DNA of 64,000 nucleotides from CAWDZK01 sp963807005 (GCA_963807005.1 CAWDZK010000001.1:930001-994000), one strand, 5' to 3'; positions 1-7,586 are shown, counted from the stretch's first letter. Made by a program: numbers and translations. Notes: a model not told the origin generated them from the sequence alone.

Positions 1-400
1 GGAGCACCGCTACGTCGAGGAGATGGGCGGCATGAACCTGTACTTCGTGCGGTCCGACGGCCGGCTGGTCACGCCGGCGCTGACCGGCACCCTGCTCCCC
101 GGCGTCACCCGCGACTCGATCATCCAGCTCGGCGCGGACATGGGGCTGGAGGTCGAGGAGCGTCGGGTCTCCACCGAGGAGTGGGAAGCGGGCAGCCGGG
201 ACGGCACCATCACCGAGGTGTTCGCCTGCGGCACGGCTGCGGTCGTCACCCCGGTCGGCCGGGTCAAGCACGCCGCCGGTGAGTTCACCGTCGCGGACGG
301 CCAGCCGGGCGCGGTGACGATGAAGGTCCGCGAGGCACTCCTGGGCATCCAGCACGGCACCGCGCCGGACCCGCACGGCTGGATGCACCGGATCGCCTGA
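1..400 (+). CDS. ilvE: Branched-chain amino acid aminotransferase, C-terminal part (cut by window edge)
   Basis: Only the last ~132 codons are present; the reading frame is already open at base 2. The visible part begins EHRYVEEMGGMN and continues with NLYFV and LTGTLLPGVTRDS, which match the C-terminal half of fold-type IV PLP aminotransferases of the IlvE family (the GTLLPGVTR loop binds the cofactor phosphate). The enzyme transfers the amino group between glutamate and the 2-oxo acids of leucine, isoleucine and valine in the cytoplasm. The catalytic lysine lies upstream of the window. Its position just before cimA fits a branched-chain amino acid cluster. The end GWMHRIA is typical of the family. 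Confidence 0.93.
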   Translation, partial: EHRYVEEMGGMNLYFVRSDGRLVTPALTGTLLPGVTRDSIIQLGADMGLEVEERRVSTEEWEAGSRDGTITEVFACGTAAVVTPVGRVKHAAGEFTVADGQPGAVTMKVREALLGIQHGTAPDPHGWMHRIA

Positions 401-585
401 GCGGCCCAGGCAGGCCGTCGCCCGGACCGGTGGCGGACGCCCCGTGCCCCCGACCGGCATACCCTCCGCCAACTCGCGCGGACGGCGGGCGATTTGCCAG
501 GTCTGCCCACAGCGGGGATGGTGGGTGGTGCTTCTGGCACCCGACACGAGGCGTCGACCTGGCGCCGCTGAGAGGACCACGCGGT

Positions 586-996
586 ATGACCACGCCCGCT
601 GACAGCACGCCCACCGGCTCGCAGACCGAGGCCGTGATCGCGGCCGGCATGGCCGCCGGCGACACCGAGGCCGTGATGCGCGCGGTCGCCACCACCGAGG
701 TGGTCGTCCCTCAGGCCGGCGGCACGCCCGAGGACGCCCCGGACGGCTCGATCTCGCTTCCCGTGATCGAGCAGGACGGCACCTCCTACGTCCCGGTCTT
801 CACCTCCGCCGCCACCATGGCCAGCGCCGCGCCGGACATCGACGACTCGGTCTCGGTCAACGTCGCCGAGCTGGCCGCGAGCTGGCCCTCCGACGAGCTG
901 TGGCTGGCCGTCAACCCGGGCACCGAGGACGGCCTCACGCTGCCCCCGGACGCCGTCCGCTCGCTCCCGGCGTACGTCGACGGCACCGCCGGCTGA
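586..996 (+). CDS. SseB-like N-terminal domain protein
   Basis: A 136-residue acidic soluble protein. The central pattern, VPVFTS followed by a short helix, VNVAELA, then WLAVNPGTEDGLTLPPDAV, is the SseB protein N-terminal domain pattern found in many actinobacterial proteins; its molecular role is not established. The ATG at 586 follows a purine-rich AGAGGA about 10 nt upstream and starts where similarity begins. The frame stays open upstream to a GTG at 430, but that stretch is Pro/Arg-rich and looks like non-coding GC-rich DNA. It sits alone between ilvE and the cimA leader and is followed by a strong hairpin. Confidence 0.72.
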   Translation: MTTPADSTPTGSQTEAVIAAGMAAGDTEAVMRAVATTEVVVPQAGGTPEDAPDGSISLPVIEQDGTSYVPVFTSAATMASAAPDIDDSVSVNVAELAASWPSDELWLAVNPGTEDGLTLPPDAVRSLPAYVDGTAG

Positions 997-1045
997 CCTC
1001 GCCGGCCGGCGCGTCATCCGGGGGCAGAGCCCCCTTCGAGCTCGC

Positions 1046-1070
1046 CCTCACCCCGTCGGACGGGGTGAGG
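1046..1070. terminator. Perfect hairpin after the SseB-like gene, candidate terminator
   Basis: The arms CCTCACCCCG and CGGGGTGAGG surround the five-base loop TCGGA, giving a perfect 10 bp stem 50 nt after the stop at 996. There is no T-tract, so if it terminates it would be the U-tract-less kind common in GC-rich actinobacteria. It separates the ilvE/SseB genes from the cimA leader. Confidence 0.5.
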
Positions 1071-1099
1071 ACGAGCCCTCCGGCCATCGCCGAGCCGGT

Positions 1100-1150
1100 T
1101 CACCACCTGGGGAGACGAGCCAGCCGAGCGTCGCTGTGACCAGGTGGTGA
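1100..1150. promoter_or_regulatory. 11 bp inverted repeat upstream of the cimA leader peptide
   Basis: TCACCACCTGG (1100-1110) and its exact complement CCAGGTGGTGA (1140-1150) flank a 29 nt spacer. It could be a two-half-site operator looped over the promoter, or the base of an RNA hairpin if transcription starts upstream. No clear -35/-10 pair was found here, so the role is open. Confidence 0.35.
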
Positions 1151-1197
1151 GACGGCGGTTCCGCAGGGTGGGCTGGCTCGGGCACTCTGGAGTCGTC

Positions 1198-1227
1198 ATG
1201 TGCACCACCCTCTGCATTACGAGCTGA
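1198..1227 (+). CDS. Nine-residue leader peptide of the cimA attenuator
   Basis: A short ORF encodes MCTTLCITS and stops at 1225-1227. GGAG at 1189-1192 lies 5 nt before the ATG, a good Shine-Dalgarno spacing. Three of nine residues are threonine, with one isoleucine, one leucine and two cysteines; this resembles the logic of thr/ilv leader peptides, in which ribosome stalling on codons for end-products or precursors controls termination. An intrinsic terminator follows 44 nt later, immediately before cimA. The ORF is far too short for homology, so the call rests on the combination of ribosome-binding site, amino-acid content, terminator and downstream gene. Confidence 0.6.
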   Translation: MCTTLCITS

Positions 1228-1270
1228 GCGCGCCCGCCGGCGCTGCGGACCCCGCACCCGGCCGACGCGC

Positions 1271-1305
1271 AGACCTCCCGCGACCGCGGGGGGTCTTTTT
1301 GTTTG
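1271..1305 (+). terminator. Intrinsic terminator (attenuator) ahead of cimA
   Basis: AGACCTCCCGCG pairs with CGCGGGGGGTCT across a two-to-four base loop, with one T-G wobble in a stem of about 11 bp, and is followed directly by TTTTTGTTT. This is a textbook rho-independent terminator, rare in DNA this GC-rich. It ends 12 nt before the cimA ATG, so it can only act on cimA itself. A small TGCGG-ACC-CCGCA hairpin lies just upstream and may be part of an alternative fold. Confidence 0.85.
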
Positions 1306-1317
1306 GCGGGAGACCTG

Positions 1318-2961
1318 ATGAGCGGCACCACCGGTGGCACGGCGGCCGACCCCCTGCGTGGCGTGGACGACGCCTTCCACGTCTACGACACGACGTTGCG
1401 CGACGGCGCGCAGCAGGAGGGCCTCGCGTTCTCGGTCGAGGACAAGCTGGCTGTCGCCGCGCACCTGGACGACCTCGGGGTCGGCTTCATCGAGGGGGGC
1501 TGGCCCGGCGCCAACCCCAAGGACACGGAGTTCTTCCGGCGGGCTGCGACCCAGCTCGACCTGAAGCATGCGCAGCTCGCCGCGTTCGGCGCGACCCGCC
1601 GACCCGGTGCGAAGGCCGCCGACGACCCACAGGTGGCCGCCCTGCGGAACTCCGGGGCCGGTGTGGTGACGCTGGTGGCCAAGAGCCACGCCCGCCACGT
1701 CGAGCTCGCCCTGCGCACGACCCTGGAGGAGAACCTCGCGATGGTGCGCGACTCGGTGACCCACCTGAACTCCGAGGGCCGGCGGGTGTTCCTCGACGCC
1801 GAGCACTTCTTCGACGGGTACGCCGCCGACCCGGCCTACGCGCTCGAGGTGCTGCGCGTCGCGGTCGAGGCCGGCGCCGACGTCGCTGTGCTCTGCGACA
1901 CGAACGGTGGCCGGCTGCCGGACGAGGTCGCCGACGTCGTGAACGCGGTGCGCGCGGCGACCAGTGCCCGGCTCGGCATCCACTGCCACAACGACGCCGG
2001 CTGCGCGGTGGCCAACTCGCTCGCCGCGGTGGAAGCCGGTGCGTCCCACGTGCAGGGCACCCTCAACGGATACGGCGAGCGCACCGGGAACGCCGACATC
2101 CTGACCGTCGTGGCCAACCTCGAGCTGAAGCGGGCGCGTCAGGTCCTGCCCGAGGGGCGGCTGCGCGAGGCGACCCGGGTCACCCACGCCGTGTCCGAGC
2201 TCGCCAACGTGCCGCCGTACAGCCGGCAGCCGTACGTCGGCGCGTCGGCGTTCGCGCACAAGGCGGGGCTGCACGCCAGCGCCGTCCGGGTCGACCCGAT
2301 GCTCTACCAGCACGAGCGGCCGGAGTCGGTGGGGAACGACATGCGGATGCTCGTCTCCGACATGGCTGGTCGGGCGAGCATCGAGCTCAAGGGCCGCGAG
2401 CTGGGCTACGACCTCTCGGGCAACGACGAGCTGCTGTCCCGGGTGACGACGAAGGTCAAGGAGCTGGAGGCCAAGGGCTACACGTTCGAGGCGGCCGACG
2501 CGTCGTTCGAGCTGCTGCTCCGGGCCGAGGTCGAGGGCGGCGTGCCCGACCTGTTCCGGGTCGAGTCGTGGCGGGTCATCGTCGACGCGCACACCGACGC
2601 GCACACCGAGGGCAGCTCGGCGACGGCGGAGGCGACCGTGAAGGTCTGGGCCGGCGGGGAGCGGGTGGTGGCCGTCGGCGAGGGCAACGGCCCGGTCAAT
2701 GCGCTCGACCACGCCCTGCGCTCGGCGCTGGCCCCGGCCTACCCGGAGCTGGCGAAGCTCGAGCTGATCGACTACCGGGTGCGCATCGTGGACGCCGCGC
2801 ACGGCACCGACGCGGTCACCCGGGTCCTCGTGGAGACCTCCGACGGCGAGACGTCGTGGGAGACGGTGGGCGTCCACGCCAACATCATCGAGGCGTCCTG
2901 GGAGGCGCTGCTCGACGCCGTGACCTACGGCCTGCTCCGGCACCGCGGCGAGCACGCCTGA
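1318..2961 (+). CDS. cimA: (R)-citramalate synthase
   Basis: The 547-residue enzyme condenses acetyl-CoA with pyruvate to citramalate, the first step of threonine-independent isoleucine synthesis. It belongs to the DRE-TIM metallolyase family: DTTLRDG at residues 24-30, the metal-binding HCHND near 221-225 and the GERTGN loop near 253 are all present, and a LeuA-type allosteric domain occupies the last ~130 residues. The CimA type is indicated by VYDTTLRDGAQQEG and FIEGGWPGANPKD near the N-terminus; 2-isopropylmalate and homocitrate synthases differ there. The ATG at 1318 is preceded by GGCGGGAG at suitable distance; a TTG at 1303 lies in the terminator T-tract and is unlikely. Expression is probably set by the leader peptide and terminator just upstream. 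Confidence 0.93.
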   Translation: MSGTTGGTAADPLRGVDDAFHVYDTTLRDGAQQEGLAFSVEDKLAVAAHLDDLGVGFIEGGWPGANPKDTEFFRRAATQLDLKHAQLAAFGATRRPGAKAADDPQVAALRNSGAGVVTLVAKSHARHVELALRTTLEENLAMVRDSVTHLNSEGRRVFLDAEHFFDGYAADPAYALEVLRVAVEAGADVAVLCDTNGGRLPDEVADVVNAVRAATSARLGIHCHNDAGCAVANSLAAVEAGASHVQGTLNGYGERTGNADILTVVANLELKRARQVLPEGRLREATRVTHAVSELANVPPYSRQPYVGASAFAHKAGLHASAVRVDPMLYQHERPESVGNDMRMLVSDMAGRASIELKGRELGYDLSGNDELLSRVTTKVKELEAKGYTFEAADASFELLLRAEVEGGVPDLFRVESWRVIVDAHTDAHTEGSSATAEATVKVWAGGERVVAVGEGNGPVNALDHALRSALAPAYPELAKLELIDYRVRIVDAAHGTDAVTRVLVETSDGETSWETVGVHANIIEASWEALLDAVTYGLLRHRGEHA

Positions 2962-2970
2962 GGCTTGTGC

Positions 2971-3279
2971 TCAGGCGGTCCAGCCGAGCACGGCCTCGCC
3001 GAGGCTGACCGCGGAGACCCAGGTCACCGCGGCCACGACCGGTACTGACAGGACGAGGTACGAGCGGCGTACGGACAGCCAGAGTGCGGCGCCCAGGAGT
3101 GCGACGTAGATCAACCAGAACAGGTAGAGGTACGGGCCGGGGACCACCAGCCCCGACGCGGCGTAGAAGAAGCCGACGGGCACCATCGCCGCCAGGGCCG
3201 ACACCGCGGCCAGGACCGGCCCGTGCCGGCGCACTCGCGCGCGGCCCGGCTGCCGGTCGGACGTCGGAGTGGTCGTCAT
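2971..3279 (-). CDS. Small three-helix membrane protein of unknown function
   Basis: A 102-residue protein with a basic N-terminus followed by hydrophobic segments at about residues 23-45, 48-66 and 74-97, so probably three transmembrane helices. I do not recognise a family. The ATG at 3279 abuts GGAG with no spacer, so initiation may be leaderless or use an upstream in-frame ATG at 3333 (18 more residues). It is convergent with cimA, whose stop is only 9 nt away, and divergent from the FAH-family gene. Confidence 0.65.
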   Translation of the reverse strand: MTTTPTSDRQPGRARVRRHGPVLAAVSALAAMVPVGFFYAASGLVVPGPYLYLFWLIYVALLGAALWLSVRRSYLVLSVPVVAAVTWVSAVSLGEAVLGWTA

Positions 3280-3357
3280 CTCCGCAGCATCGCAGCGGGG
3301 CCGGGCCGGGCGCCTGAGTACGCGGGCCTGCATGACAGGGCCGTGACCGTCCACGGC

Positions 3358-3363
3358 TAGCCT
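3358..3363 (+). promoter_or_regulatory. -10 element TAGCCT, probably giving a leaderless mRNA
   Basis: TAGCCT matches the actinobacterial TANNNT -10 consensus and ends 6 nt before the GTG at 3370, placing the likely transcription start at or next to the start codon. No Shine-Dalgarno sequence is present. No convincing -35 box was found. Confidence 0.5.
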
Positions 3364-3369
3364 CTGCGG

Positions 3370-4158
3370 GTGCGCATCGCGAGGTTCACCACAGGAGACG
3401 GGGCCGCCTTCGGCGTCGTGGAGGGCGACGACGAGGACGCGCTGAGCGTCCGGCGCATCGACGGCCACCCGTTCGCGCCGTTCCAGCTCGTCGGCGACCC
3501 GCTGCCGCTGAACGAGGTCCGGCTGCTGGCTCCGGTGCTGCCGAGCAAGGTCGTCGCGGTCGGTCGCAACTACGCCGACCACGTCCGCGAGATGGGCGGC
3601 ACCGCCGACCCGGCCTCCGAGCCGCCGGTGGTCTTCCTCAAGCCGTCCACGTCCGTGGTCGGGCCGAACGACGCGGTGCAGTACCCGGTCGGCGTCTCCG
3701 AGGAGCTGTCCTACGAGGGCGAGCTGGCCGTCGTGATCGCCCGGCTGTGCCGGGAGGTCCCGGCCGAGCGCGTCCGCGACGTCGTCCTCGGGTTCACCTG
3801 CGCCAACGACGTGACCGCTCGAGACCTGCAGCGCACCGAGGCGCAGTGGGGCCGGGCCAAGGGCTTCGACACCTTCTGCCCGATCGGCCCTTGGGTCGTC
3901 ACCGACCTCGACCCCAGCGACCTCGCCCTCACGACCACGGTCAACGGCGAGCTCAAGCAGTCCGGCCGTACAGCGCAGATGGTTCGCGGGGTCGACGAGC
4001 TCGTCGCGCACGTCAGCCAGGCGATGACGCTGCTGCCCGGCGACGTCGTCCTCACAGGGACGCCGGCCGGCGTCGGCCCGCTGTCCGTCGGCGACGAGGT
4101 GTCCGTGACGATCGAGCAGGTCGGCACCCTGACCAACCGGGTGGTGGCCCGTGGCTGA
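3370..4158 (+). CDS. Fumarylacetoacetate hydrolase family protein
   Basis: 262 residues, a typical size for the single-domain FAH family (acylpyruvases, 2-hydroxyhepta-2,4-diene-1,7-dioate isomerases and oxaloacetate decarboxylases). Signature segments are GRNYADHVREMG near residue 60, FLKPSTSVVGP, the metal-ligand stretch SYEGELAVVI, and the C-terminal TGTPAGVGPL. The exact substrate cannot be told from sequence; acylpyruvate hydrolysis or oxaloacetate decarboxylation are the common activities. The GTG start lies 6 nt after a -10-like TAGCCT, suggesting a leaderless transcript. The stop overlaps the start of gltX by 8 nt, so the two genes are very likely co-transcribed. Confidence 0.88.
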   Translation: MRIARFTTGDGAAFGVVEGDDEDALSVRRIDGHPFAPFQLVGDPLPLNEVRLLAPVLPSKVVAVGRNYADHVREMGGTADPASEPPVVFLKPSTSVVGPNDAVQYPVGVSEELSYEGELAVVIARLCREVPAERVRDVVLGFTCANDVTARDLQRTEAQWGRAKGFDTFCPIGPWVVTDLDPSDLALTTTVNGELKQSGRTAQMVRGVDELVAHVSQAMTLLPGDVVLTGTPAGVGPLSVGDEVSVTIEQVGTLTNRVVARG

Positions 4159-5641
4159 CGCGCCCGGCACGCGCCTGGGGCCGGTGCGGGTCCGCGTCGC
4201 ACCGTCGCCGACCGGCGACCCGCACGTCGGCACCGCGTACATGTCGCTGTTCAACCTCGCCTTCGCCCGACAGCAGGGCGGCCAGTTCCTGCTGCGGATC
4301 GAGGACACCGACCGGGCACGGTACGTCGAGTCCAGCGAGCAGCAGATCTTCGACACCTTGCGGTGGCTCGGCCTCGACTGGGACGAGGGCCCGGACAAGG
4401 GCGGTCCGTTCGCGCCGTACCGGCAGTCCGAGCGGTCGGCGACCTACTCGACGTACGTCGACCAGCTGCTGGCCAGCGGGCACGCCTACCACTGCTGGTG
4501 CTCGACCGAGCGGCTGGCGCAGATGCGCGAGGAGCAGCAGAAGGCCAAGCTGCCCACCGGCTACGACCGGCTGTGCGTGGGCAGGACGAGGGACGAGCGG
4601 GCGCAGCTCGACGGGTTCAGCGACGCGCCGGTGGTCCGGATGCTGATCCCCGACGACGCCCCGCTCGTGTTCGACGACGTGATCCGCGGCGAGGTGAAGG
4701 CACCCCGACCCGACGACCAGGTCATCGTCAAGGCGGACGGCTTCCCGACCTACCACCTGGCCAACGTCGTCGACGACCACGAGATGGGCATCACGCACGT
4801 GGTGCGGGGCGAGGAGTGGATCTCCTCGACTCCCAAGCACGTGCTGCTCTACGACTGGCTCGGCTGGCAGCGGCCGAAGTTCGCCCACATGCCGCTGCTC
4901 CGCAACACCGACAAGTCGAAGATCTCCAAGCGCAAGAACCCCGCGGCGCGGCTGCTGTGGTTCCAGGAGCAGGGCTACCTGCCGGAGGCGCTGCGCAACT
5001 TCCTCGCGCTGATGGGCTACTCGCAGCCCGACGGCGAGGAGATCTTCACCTTCGACGACATGGTCAGGGACTTCGACTGGGGCCGGGTCAACACCGTCGG
5101 ACCGGTCTTCGACCTGGACAAGCTGGGCTGGCTCAACGGTCACTACCTGCGCCAGCTCACGCTGGCTGACCTGGCCGGCCGGATCACCGAGCACCTGGTC
5201 CGCGTCGGGCTGCTGCCGCAGGAGCCGACGCCCGAGCAGCGCGCCCTGGTCGAGGCCGCCACGCCGCTGGTGAACGAGCGGATGCAGGTGCTGTCGGAGG
5301 CCGAGTCGATGCTCGGTTTCCTGCTGGTCGCCGACGCCGACTTCCGGGTCGACCAGGACGACGCGGCGAAGGCGCTGGGGCCGGATTCGCGGCCGGTTCT
5401 CGAGGCAGCCGTCTCGGCCCTGACGGCCCTGGAGTCCTGGACCCACCCGGAGATCGAGGCCGCGCTGCGGACCGCCCTGGTGGAGGGTCTCGGTCTCAAG
5501 CCGAAGCTGGCGTTCGGGCCGGTGCGGGTGTCCGTGACCGGGCGGCGGGTGTCGCCGCCGCTGTTCGAGTCGCTCGAGCTGCTCGGGCGCGACCGGTCGC
5601 TGGACCGGCTGCGTGCGGCGCTCGCGATCAGCGACGAGTAG
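4151..5641 (+). CDS. gltX: Glutamyl-tRNA synthetase
   Basis: A 496-residue class I aminoacyl-tRNA synthetase that charges tRNA with glutamate. The HIGH-type motif is PSPTGDPHVG (residues 19-28) and the KMSKS-type motif is KISKR (257-261); the C-terminal part is the anticodon-binding alpha-helical cage. The GTG at 4151 overlaps the preceding FAH gene by 8 nt. Many actinobacteria lack glutaminyl-tRNA synthetase and use a non-discriminating GltX that also misacylates tRNA-Gln for repair by GatCAB; whether this enzyme does so cannot be read directly, but both tRNA-Gln and tRNA-Glu lie 1.7-1.9 kb downstream. Translation probably couples onward to the HAD gene 12 nt later. Confidence 0.95.
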   Translation: MADAPGTRLGPVRVRVAPSPTGDPHVGTAYMSLFNLAFARQQGGQFLLRIEDTDRARYVESSEQQIFDTLRWLGLDWDEGPDKGGPFAPYRQSERSATYSTYVDQLLASGHAYHCWCSTERLAQMREEQQKAKLPTGYDRLCVGRTRDERAQLDGFSDAPVVRMLIPDDAPLVFDDVIRGEVKAPRPDDQVIVKADGFPTYHLANVVDDHEMGITHVVRGEEWISSTPKHVLLYDWLGWQRPKFAHMPLLRNTDKSKISKRKNPAARLLWFQEQGYLPEALRNFLALMGYSQPDGEEIFTFDDMVRDFDWGRVNTVGPVFDLDKLGWLNGHYLRQLTLADLAGRITEHLVRVGLLPQEPTPEQRALVEAATPLVNERMQVLSEAESMLGFLLVADADFRVDQDDAAKALGPDSRPVLEAAVSALTALESWTHPEIEAALRTALVEGLGLKPKLAFGPVRVSVTGRRVSPPLFESLELLGRDRSLDRLRAALAISDE

Positions 5642-5653
5642 GCCGGGCTGCGC

Positions 5654-6346
5654 GTGGTCCAGGGCGTGCTGTTCGACGTCGACGACACCCTCGTCGACCA
5701 CGCCGGCGCCGGCCGGACGGCGATCCTCGCCCACCTGAGCGGCCTCGGGCTCCCCAGCGGTCCGGCTGCCGCGGAGCGGTGGCGGGCGCTGGAGGAGCGG
5801 CACTTCGCCCGGTTCCTGGCCGGCGAGCTGGGCTTCCAGGAGCAGCGCCGGGCCAGGGTCCGCGACCTGCTCGAGGACGGCGTCTCGGCCCCGCTGGACG
5901 ACCTGGCCGCCGACGCCTGGTTCGAGGCCTACACCGAGCGGTTCGAGGCGGCCTGGGCCTGTTTCGACGACGTCCTCACCGCCCTCGCGACCCTGGACGC
6001 ACTCGGCCTCCCACTGGGCGTCGTCACCAACCTCGACGCCCCTCGTCAGCGTCGCAAGCTGGAGCGAGTCGGGCTCGGAGACCGGTTCGAGGTTCTGGTC
6101 GGGCTCGACACGCTCGGGGTAGGGAAGCCCGACCCGGCGGTGTTCCGGCACGCCTGCGGCCTGCTGGGAACCGACCCGGCGCAGACCGCGTTCGTCGGTG
6201 ACCGGCTGGACCACGACGCCGTCGGAGCCCGCGACGCGGGGCTGCTCGCGGTCTGGCTGGACCGTGGTGGGGCAGGCCACGCGGAGGTTCCCGACGGCGT
6301 CCTACGGGTGCGGTCGCTGGGCGAGCTCGAGGAGGTGCTGGGGTGA
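5654..6346 (+). CDS. HAD-superfamily hydrolase (phosphatase type)
   Basis: A 230-residue protein with all four HAD motifs: FDVDDTL (nucleophile D8, acid D10), VVTN for motif II, GKPDPAVF carrying the motif III lysine, and VGDRLDHDAVGARDAG for motif IV. The helical insert after motif I marks a C1-cap enzyme like the nucleotidase YjjG or phosphoglycolate phosphatases. The substrate is unknown. It starts with GTG 12 nt after gltX and its stop overlaps the next start as GTGA, so gltX, this gene and the CPBP protease look like one transcription unit. Confidence 0.87.
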   Translation: MVQGVLFDVDDTLVDHAGAGRTAILAHLSGLGLPSGPAAAERWRALEERHFARFLAGELGFQEQRRARVRDLLEDGVSAPLDDLAADAWFEAYTERFEAAWACFDDVLTALATLDALGLPLGVVTNLDAPRQRRKLERVGLGDRFEVLVGLDTLGVGKPDPAVFRHACGLLGTDPAQTAFVGDRLDHDAVGARDAGLLAVWLDRGGAGHAEVPDGVLRVRSLGELEEVLG

Positions 6347-7374
6347 CCGGGTCGGCGCCGCCGTACGAGCACACCTGGCACGGCGGGGACGTGGCACTCG
6401 CGGCCGACCCGCACCCCAGGTTGCTGAGCACGCCCCGGGCCCGGTGGTGGCGGCCGGTGCTCGGGCTGATCCTCGCCGCTCTCGTGGTCGTCGTCGCGGC
6501 GGTCGTCGTCGTCCTCGTGGCCACCCTGCTCGTCGGGAGCGGACCGGTCGACGAACGCACCACGGACGCGCTCGACCCGGGCACCTGGCAGGGCCTGCTC
6601 GCCAACAACCTGGTGATCCTCACCCTGGTGCCCGCGGTGATGGTCGCGGTGCTGGTCGTGCACCGCGAGCGCGTCGGCTGGCTGTTCTCGGTGACGGCAC
6701 GGCCGCGGTGGGGTCTGCTGGTGCGCTGCTTCGGGCTCGCGCTGGTCGTCGTCCTGGCCGGCTACGGCGTCTCGTACCTCGTGCCGACGTCGGTCTCGCT
6801 GGACGGCACGGCGCCGTCGACCGGCGCGCTGCTCGCCACCCTGGCGGTGATCCTCGTCACCACCCCGCTGCAGTCGTTGGCCGAGGAGGTCGGCTTCCGC
6901 GGCTACCTGACCCAGGCTGTCGCGTCGTGGGCCGGTCGTCCCCGCGTCGGCATCACTGCCGGCGTGACCGTGAGCGCTCTCCTCTTCGCCCTCGCGCACG
7001 GCACGCAGGACCTGTCGCTGTTCTCCGACCGGCTCGCGTTCGGCCTGGTCGCGTCCTGGCTGGCGTGGCGTACGGGCGGGCTGGAGGCGCCGGTGGCGCT
7101 GCACGCGGCGAACAACCTCCTCAGCCTGGGGGCAGGCGCCTTCGCCGGCACGCTGGGGGAGTCGCTGTCGCTGTCGACGCTGGAGTGGCAGTTCGCCCTG
7201 CTCGACGTGGCGTCGATGCTGGTCTTCGCGGTGGCCGTGGACCTGCTGGTGCGTCGCTCGCGCCCGGCCCGGTTGCGGGTTTTGTCCCCCGCCCCGCAGG
7301 TCGGCTATCCTGAGCGACGCCCGTCCACCCCGCCGCCAGCGGGGGACGACGCAAGCCCATGGGGTATGGGGTAA
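6343..7374 (+). CDS. CPBP-family intramembrane metalloprotease
   Basis: 343 residues with about eight hydrophobic segments. The three CPBP (Abi/CAAX protease) motifs are present: EEVGFRG near residues 181-187, FALAHG near 219 and HAANN near 253, which supply the glutamates, histidines and asparagine of the active site. Homologues cleave prenylated CAAX proteins in eukaryotes or act in bacteriocin immunity; substrates in actinobacteria are unknown. The GTG start overlaps the HAD stop (GTGA). The last ~30 residues are a Pro-rich tail whose final five codons lie inside the tRNA-Gln gene, and a likely tRNA promoter sits in the same 3' region. Confidence 0.86.
   Translation: MTGSAPPYEHTWHGGDVALAADPHPRLLSTPRARWWRPVLGLILAALVVVVAAVVVVLVATLLVGSGPVDERTTDALDPGTWQGLLANNLVILTLVPAVMVAVLVVHRERVGWLFSVTARPRWGLLVRCFGLALVVVLAGYGVSYLVPTSVSLDGTAPSTGALLATLAVILVTTPLQSLAEEVGFRGYLTQAVASWAGRPRVGITAGVTVSALLFALAHGTQDLSLFSDRLAFGLVASWLAWRTGGLEAPVALHAANNLLSLGAGAFAGTLGESLSLSTLEWQFALLDVASMLVFAVAVDLLVRRSRPARLRVLSPAPQVGYPERRPSTPPPAGDDASPWGMG
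7282..7311 (+). promoter_or_regulatory. Candidate promoter for tRNA-Gln
   Basis: TTGTCC (7282-7287) and TATCCT (7306-7311) are separated by 18 bp, a good match to an actinobacterial housekeeping promoter. The tRNA begins 48 nt downstream. The promoter lies inside the 3' end of the CPBP gene. Confidence 0.6.
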
Positions 7375-7431
7375 TTGGCAGCCCGACTGATTCTGGTTCA
7401 GTTAGTCTTGGTTCGAGTCCAGGTACCCCAG
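7360..7431 (+). tRNA. tRNA-Gln (anticodon CTG)
   Basis: A 72 nt cloverleaf can be folded by eye. The 7 bp acceptor stem pairs TGGGGTA with TACCCCA (7424-7430), the anticodon stem ACTGA/TCAGT encloses the loop TTCTGGT with anticodon CTG, and the T arm carries TTCGAGT. It reads CAG. The CCA end is not encoded. The first 15 nt overlap the end and stop codon of the CPBP protease gene, which is unusual. Confidence 0.95.
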
Positions 7432-7457
7432 CTCGGCAGGTCCGCGGAGCAGTCCGC

Positions 7458-7463
7458 TAGAGT
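7458..7463 (+). promoter_or_regulatory. Possible -10 element TAGAGT for tRNA-Glu
   Basis: TAGAGT fits the TANNNT consensus and lies 46 nt before the tRNA-Glu gene. No good -35 box is visible at 16-18 bp, so co-transcription with tRNA-Gln is equally possible. Confidence 0.35.
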
Positions 7464-7509
7464 TCCTGCTCGCGCGCGGCCCCCCCGGGGCGGTAGGCGC
7501 GTCCATCGT

Positions 7510-7585
7510 GGCCCCGTTGTGTAGCGGCCTAGCACGCCGCCCTCTCAAGGCGGTAGCGCGGGTTCGAATCCCGTCGGGGCTACCA
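7510..7585 (+). tRNA. tRNA-Glu (anticodon CTC), CCA encoded
   Basis: A 76 nt cloverleaf. The acceptor stem GGCCCCG pairs with CGGGGCT (one G-T pair), the anticodon stem CCGCC/GGCGG encloses CTCTCAA with anticodon CTC, and the T loop is TTCGAAT. The CCA tail is encoded at 7583-7585. It reads GAG, the dominant Glu codon at this GC content. It lies 78 nt after tRNA-Gln. Confidence 0.96.
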
Positions 7586-7586
7586 C

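Noticed and set aside
430..585. Longer start (GTG 430) for the SseB-like protein
   Set aside because: The added 52 residues are Pro/Arg-rich, unlike the family, and lack a ribosome-binding site; the ATG at 586 has one.
1198..1320. T-box riboswitch upstream of cimA
   Set aside because: No T-box sequence or specifier stem is visible; a translated leader peptide plus terminator explains the region better.
7432..7509. Integration site (att) between the tRNA genes
   Set aside because: No duplicated tRNA 3' end or integrase gene was found nearby; xerC at the right edge is a chromosomal dimer-resolution type.
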